This document shows positions 58,993-64,000 of a DNA stretch of 64,000 nt, piece after piece; positions within the stretch are counted from its first letter, which is position 1; the number at the start of each line of letters is the position of its first letter. The position numbers and the translations under genes are program-made. Origin of the DNA: Heracleum sosnowskyi (lineage: Eukaryota > Streptophyta > Magnoliopsida > Apiales > Apiaceae); assembly GCA_030848705.1 (NCBI GenBank), contig CM061243.1:2514001-2578000 (forward strand). Direction: 5' to 3'. A model generated the notes under the pieces. That model was not told the origin of the DNA. It made no database searches and was given only the letters and a program-made list of their open reading frames with translations.

Positions 58993-61364
58993 CTTGCCAA
59001 CACAAACACATCTTCGGCATTTAGCTTTGATTTGACATCCACCGTAGTCATCCGATTTCTATCAACTTTGACATGTCTTGTGTGATCAAACCAATGACAT
59101 TTGAATACAACGAATTCATGGCCATTGCGATAATGGAGCTTTAGAACTTCTTCTAGTCGCCCATAATTATTTCCATAACTTTCATTGTATGAAGTTCCTA
59201 CAATTTAAAATGTGTCAAATTTAAATACAAATATCTTAGAACAAATGTAACTTAAATCTTATTAAATACATATAATTTCTTACCAGTGACAACTACACCG
59301 GAATTTGATGAGGTGAGCTCATTAACATTCGCACAAGCAAATTTATAACCGTTGCACTTGCATGTTTTATAAGATTCAACTTTATAAATAGGACCTCACA
59401 TTAAATCTATAAATTTATTCTTGAGCTCCTCATCATCTTCTACCTAACATGCAATATAAAACCAAAATTATATAAGTGCATGGATAAAATTATACAAGCC
59501 TATACGTGTTTATGTGTTAAAAAAGTACCATTTTTTGGAACCAATCCATAAAATTTTCTTTTTGAAATTGATCTTTTTCGGCATCATTGTAGTGCGGGTA
59601 TTGTTTTTGCACCAACCTGTGAAAACCACTGCACATTAAAATAGATTAGTAAGACAAATAATAAAGTTGATCAAGTGTGTAAAGATGGACGATATAAATA
59701 TCTTACCGCAAATATTTTCCAACCTCGGGTGAATTGATAAGAACATAATATGTTACAAGTCTATGTTCATCATCACTCAATATTCCATCTTTGTTCCGTT
59801 GACCGGGTAGTGTTGGATACGTGTAAACTTCTAACAAATTGGGATCGTGAGACCGTTGGGGTGCCTCATTTCGACGAAGTTGATTATGCACTGTTGCAAC
59901 TTTAGAGTCGAAATATAACGAGCAAAAGTGTACACATTCCTCCTCAATATACCGTTTGGCAATTGAACCCTCCACTCGAGCTTTATTTCTAACTTTCAAC
60001 TTCAAGTTGTGCAAATATCTTTCAACAAAATACATCCATCGAAAATTAGACGGGCCACCCAACTTGCACTCGGTAGCCAAATGTAGTGACAAATGCTCCA
60101 TCGGATCAAAAAAACCTGGAACATAGATGTTTTCAAGTTTACACATTATTCTCACTATGTCCTTCTCCATTTTTTCCAAATCACTGTATTTTAGATTCGC
60201 AGAGCATAAATCTTGGAAAAAGTTGCACAATTCAATAAGAGCATCTGCCACATGCTTCGGTAGTAAGTCACGACAAACGATAGGCAACAATTTTTGCATG
60301 AAAATATGACAATCATGTGACTTCATTCCGTGTATAGAATTTTTTTCAAAATTCACATATCTGGATATATTAGAGGCATACCCATCTGGAAGTTCAAGTT
60401 TACAAATCCACCTGAACAACTTATGAAGTTGATCCCTAGAGAGCACATACGGTGCACTTGGTATCGTGCCATCATCTTGAATCCACAACTCACGATGCAT
60501 ATTTAGTTCTTTACAATCTTCCCTTGAGTTTGAGTGGTCTTTTGACTTCTTCTTGTCACTAATCAATGTAAAAAATATGTTGTCAAAAACATTTTTCTCG
60601 GTATTCATGACATCGATATTGTGACGAAGGGTGAGTGTCTCCCATTATGGAAGCTCAAAAAATGGAGAAAAGTGAGTCCAATTATGTGTCACACCATACT
60701 CTCTCGGTTTTCTCCAAGATGTCTTTCCCGGAGGGGGAAACTGCATATCCTCACAAAGGCTCCTTACTAATGATCCTGAATATCGACATGTAACTGAATG
60801 TGTCTCAGTTCTTCCAAACTTTGTACTCCTTCTCAACGGATCATCCGGTTCCAAGAAATATCGAGCAGTGCCAAAAAAAATAGGTTTACCACCATTCTTT
60901 AGTTGACTGGATTTTACTTGTCCCATACAAACTGGACATACCAACTTACCCTTAGTGGACCACCCTCTAAGCATGCTAAGTGCATGGAAGTCGTTGATTG
61001 TCCACAATAATGTCGCCTTCATCATAAAATTTGTACAAGAAAACCTATCATATGTTTCTTCCCCAGTGCGCCACAATACTTTCAATTCATCAATCAGTGG
61101 TCGAAGGTAAACATGAAGATCCTTTGTTGGATCATTCGGCCCAGGAATCAAAAGAGGCATAAACATGAAAGGATAAAATGTGGGCCCGGAATTATAATTA
61201 TGACCGATTAAATTTGACCGCCATCGGTCATATTTAATTCTGACCAACTATTTATCAAGATTGACCAACTATTTATCAAGATTGACCTTAAATATGACCG
61301 TCGGCGGTGAAAATTAGCCGCAATCATTTTTAATCGGTTATATTTATCCTTGTTTTTTGTAGTG

Positions 61365-61647
61365 ATGCATGTCATTTTTTACGGTTGTGTTATAAAAGTG
61401 TCTTCAATTTTTATTTGTTTTTAAATTTATGAACAAGCTTGTTTCGTAAATTTATGGATATTGTTAATCAATAATAAGTACTGTTAACTGATGAAACATG
61501 ATGTTGATCCGTGATAAGCATGTTATATTTGTTGACTAACATTGATTATTATTGACCTCATCATATACTTAAAAGAATCTTCTTTCGGAATAACTAAAAT
61601 ATTAAATAAATGAAGGATTAAAAATTTTTGGGTGATGGTCTTTTCTG
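61365..61647. other. Right flank of the CACTA element
   Basis: AT-rich non-coding DNA; nothing recognised. Confidence 0.5.
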
Positions 61648-61822
61648 TCATAATTTGAAAAAAAATGACGCAAGATATTATAATTCAAAAAATGGCCCCA
61701 AATATCACACTAAAACGCTACTTTAACGTGTGTTATAGAGAAACATACACTAAATAGCATTTTAGTGTGATATTTTGAGCCATTTTTTTCAATTATGATA
61801 TTGTAGGCAATTTTTCTTCAAA
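61648..61822. mobile_element. Fold-back (long inverted repeat) MITE-like element
   Basis: Two arms of about 75 bp are imperfect inverted repeats. The left arm contains aaatggccccaaatatcaca, and its inverse aligns with the right arm through tagtgtgatattttgagcca. The arms meet around 61,720-61,740. No target duplication could be assigned. The sequence would form a long hairpin if transcribed. Confidence 0.7.
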
Positions 61823-62954
61823 TATATATATATAAAATCTCCGGCGGATCCCACACATGGTGACGTGTTTCTTTCCCATGAATTTCTAAGCAATTTTCTC
61901 CAATTTTGAGAGCTCCGGTACTTTGGAATTAAAAAAAGATTAAAGAAAAATTGACAATAATATTGAATAATCAACTTATGCCCTTTTAGATACCTGTTTT
62001 AATGATAGATGGACACTGAATGTTTGAAACTCCTCAGCTCCCTCACCTGATCCATTTTTCACAGTATAAATACATTAGCCATGAGTAATGCCCCATCACT
62101 TGGTAGTTCTCTTTTAGTGTTTTGTTTAGCATATAGCTCTTATTCTTTTATAGGAATGCATATGTATATTTAAGATTCTATTCTTTTATGCCATGCTCTA
62201 TAAATCATACGCAATGTTTTTGCCCTCGTGCTACATTTTAGTTGTCCATGTTAGGTATATCATATATTACAAAATGTTGATATTCATATAACTGCAAATA
62301 TTTTGGTCACAAGCTATGCCTCTCAAGCTAGACAAATGTATATGAGCACAAGTTATAAATTTTGACTTAATGTGATTTTCCTCAACGAAGATTTCTTGAT
62401 GTATGAATCAACCCTTGCACTTATCCGTAGTTTGTAGATTGTTACCGTGTATGTAGTATGTCAAATCTGTCATAAAAATTTCACATTAACATATTTGATG
62501 CTTTTAGCATTAAAATATGTTAATAAAAGATTTGTTTACTGAGCTTTGTTAGATTTTTTATTGCAACAAAAGTGCACTGATCTAATTATTTTTTTAATGT
62601 TGCTTCAAAATATTTTAAGATCTTAAGGCTATTAAAGGAACTATATTAAGTATAAAAAAATAAGATAGAAAATTATTTCTTATTTTAATTTTAAGTTTTT
62701 GAGTTTTTAATTAATTTTTACTTATTTTAAGAGTAGGTTATTTATTATATAGTGATTATCCACTTACTCACCAACATTTTAACAATGATACTTTTAGGCA
62801 GTTCAATATAAGATCTCATGACATGATGATAAAATAAATATTTTTTGATGTATAGAAAGGAAATTTCATTAGAAATACCTGAATTTATAAATTTCAACTG
62901 ATTCATTTCATATACTATGTTAGGCCGATTACACAATATATAATCAAGTATATA
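61823..62954. other. Non-coding stretch
   Basis: AT-rich. A TATA-like agtataaatacatt lies at about 62,062 but no ORF follows it. Nothing else was recognised. Confidence 0.45.
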
Positions 62955-63461
62955 TGAGAATAACAATCAAGAACACAAGTTTGTAAATCAACAAACTGAA
63001 TTATATTAAATAATTCTCTCTTAGTGATGTTAATGAATCACAAAGAGCTACTAGGTTACAAGAATAATATTTCAATAATCGCATCCCTTCTAGGGATAAC
63101 CTATCTGTGTTTATATAGTACACAGTTACATACAATCCATCTCTAATTGATATTCCTATAAGTTAGCTATACAATTCATATCAATTAAGGATTGCTTCAG
63201 TCTTCTATTCCGTTTCCTTAGCTGTATCAATATATTCTGCTTCTTTCCATCTTCAGAATATATTGCTTCTAGAATCTTTATCTTTGCACCGACAGCTAAG
63301 TCAACTATCATCACGTCAGACTTTATCAAACTCTGACTGGCTTCAATGTAAACTCTTCACCCAGTCAGACTTTATCAAACTCTGACTGGCTTCTAGATAA
63401 ACTCTGATATGTACCTGGTACTTAAACACTGATGAACAAACGTCAGCAATTATATCTAACA
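62955..63461 (-). repeat. 3' LTR of a Ty1/copia-like retrotransposon (minus strand)
   Basis: On the minus strand a polypurine tract AGTTGGGGGAGAT (63474-63462) is followed by TGTTAGATATAATTGC, a typical copia LTR start. A TATA-like ACTATATAAACAC lies inside at about 63,108-63,120. A 46-bp-spaced direct repeat (cagactttatcaaactctga) occurs at about 63,319 and 63,365. The far end near 62955 is a guess from a CA dinucleotide. Confidence 0.65.
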
Positions 63462-63624
63462 ATCTCCCCCAACTTGTGCATAATAAAAATGTACAAGTTA
63501 AACAGATAATTGATGATGTCAAAACATATAACAAATGCAGTGTTTAAAATATGTCAGAGTTTAATTTTAAAACAGAGTTTAAATTTAACTTAGAATAGAA
63601 AACATAAAAACTTACAGTCAGACT

Positions 63625-63984
63625 TTACTGAATTTCTTGGATATCAGGCACAGTCCTGATATAATCTGACAGTAATCTTCTCTCAGCTCGATCTAGTTCA
63701 GCAATCATATCCTTCTTCAGCTCCTTCAATTCTGGTTCATTTTCACCAATTTGATAAATGGCAGCCCTTAAAGAATAGATGCTGTTCTTGTTCATTTCAT
63801 TGTCAAGTCTGATATAAAAAGCCTTATCAGACTCTAGATTGAACTCTAGAACTTTCTTATCTAGTGCAGTCCTGAATCTAGCACTATTTTTCTTCATTTC
63901 CACCAACTTTCCATGTGCATCTCTGTACTTAGGAATATAAGCACTGGAAACACTTCCTCCAAAAAGAACTTTCGATTTCATCAT
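63625..63984 (-). CDS. Extra ORF between pol and 3' LTR of a copia-like element, partial context
   Basis: A 119-aa minus-strand frame lying just upstream of the polypurine tract. It is charged and helical, with Lys/Glu-rich segments (ELKELKKDMIAELDRAERR) that suggest a coiled coil. It has no membrane segment and no reverse transcriptase or RNase H motif. The position matches the additional ORF found in some plant copia elements; I do not recognise the family. The element continues beyond the right edge, so the frame may be the end of a longer protein. Confidence 0.5.
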   Translation of the reverse strand: MMKSKVLFGGSVSSAYIPKYRDAHGKLVEMKKNSARFRTALDKKVLEFNLESDKAFYIRLDNEMNKNSIYSLRAAIYQIGENEPELKELKKDMIAELDRAERRLLSDYIRTVPDIQEIQ

Positions 63985-64000
63985 TCTGTCTTTTAAAACC

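Larger units (their letters stand above)
53509..61247 (-). pseudogene. TNPD-like CACTA transposase, truncated and interrupted
   Basis: This encodes the C-terminal two thirds of a CACTA transposase. Readable exons: 61247-59707, 59616-59529, 59443-59284, then 59197-58993 continuing at 53858-53509 across a retrotransposon insertion. Transposase_21 motifs are present (PLLIPGPNDPTKDLHVYL, RGWSTKGKLVCPVC), then a DUF4218-type region (SHDCHIFMQKLLPI, EHLSLHLATECKLGG, WMYFVERYLHNLK) and a DUF4216-type region (FVVFKCHWFDHTRHVKVD, then HPVYYAPNIANPQSSWYTV). Defects: the N-terminal catalytic part is absent, replaced by the terminal repeat zone; an in-frame TAA at 60645-60647; an in-frame TGA at 59396-59398; and a 5.1-kb insertion between Ala and Ser codons in the last exon. 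It is non-functional. Confidence 0.9.
46281..61364 (-). mobile_element. CACTA (En/Spm) DNA transposon, about 15.1 kb, with nested retrotransposon
   Basis: The left end is CACTACTAGAAAAACGGG and the right end, inverted, CACTACAAAAAACAAGG. Both subterminal zones are packed with TGACCG/CGGTCA-type motifs in both orientations (46,300-46,740 and 61,190-61,340), as in known TNPA-binding regions. It carries a TNPA-like gene and a broken TNPD-like transposase gene, both on the minus strand. The expected 3-bp target duplication is not seen (cat left, atg right), so the ends may have mutated or the element may have rearranged. An Athila-like fragment adds about 5.1 kb. Confidence 0.93.

Noticed and set aside
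46278..61367. A 3-bp target duplication for the CACTA element
   Set aside because: The flanking triplets are cat and atg, which do not match; I report the element without claiming a duplication.
1..64000. tRNA, rRNA or CRISPR features
   Set aside because: No cloverleaf A/B-box pattern, rRNA core sequence or regular repeat-spacer array was recognised by eye; a tRNAscan-SE run would settle the tRNA question.

Overview
The window is nuclear DNA of a flowering plant (a eudicot by its gene structures). It is AT-rich, the genes have many GT-AG introns, the proteins match plant-specific families, and much of the space is CACTA, hAT, Mutator-like, Stowaway, Helitron, LINE and LTR-retrotransposon DNA. 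There are no bacterial-style operons, rRNA, CRISPR arrays or recognisable tRNAs. I cannot fix the species; exon models below were built by hand from splice consensus, reading phase and agreement between paralogues.

Layout. 1-863 (+) is the 3' part of an LEA_2/NDR1-HIN1-like gene with an apparent one-base frameshift. 1302-4532 (-) is a complete 12-exon TauE/SafE-family membrane protein gene, convergent with it. 4.9-19 kb is repeat territory: a tiny LINE copy with 16-bp target duplications, a possible solo LTR carrying a hAT-like element, a 0.5-kb tandem array, at least two Helitron-like units and a second LINE fragment.

19.2-44.5 kb holds the most interesting host locus: three paralogous genes (A + at 20242-26168, B + at 30243-36116, C - at 38491-44367). 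Each encodes a trypsin/Deg-like domain followed by PDZ, with matching 10-exon coding architecture. In all three the catalytic His, Asp and Ser positions appear to be Asn, Asn and Asp, so they look like a small family of pseudo-proteases. B and C form a tail-to-tail inverted duplication similar even in introns; A is more diverged. Different transposons sit in the duplicated introns and date changes after the duplication.

46.3-61.4 kb is a roughly 15-kb CACTA (En/Spm) transposon with a near-intact TNPA-like gene and a wrecked TNPD-like transposase gene: 5' end deleted, two in-frame stops, and one exon split by a 5.1-kb Athila-like LTR-retrotransposon fragment. Beyond it are a fold-back element and the 3' end of a Ty1/copia-like element running off the right edge.
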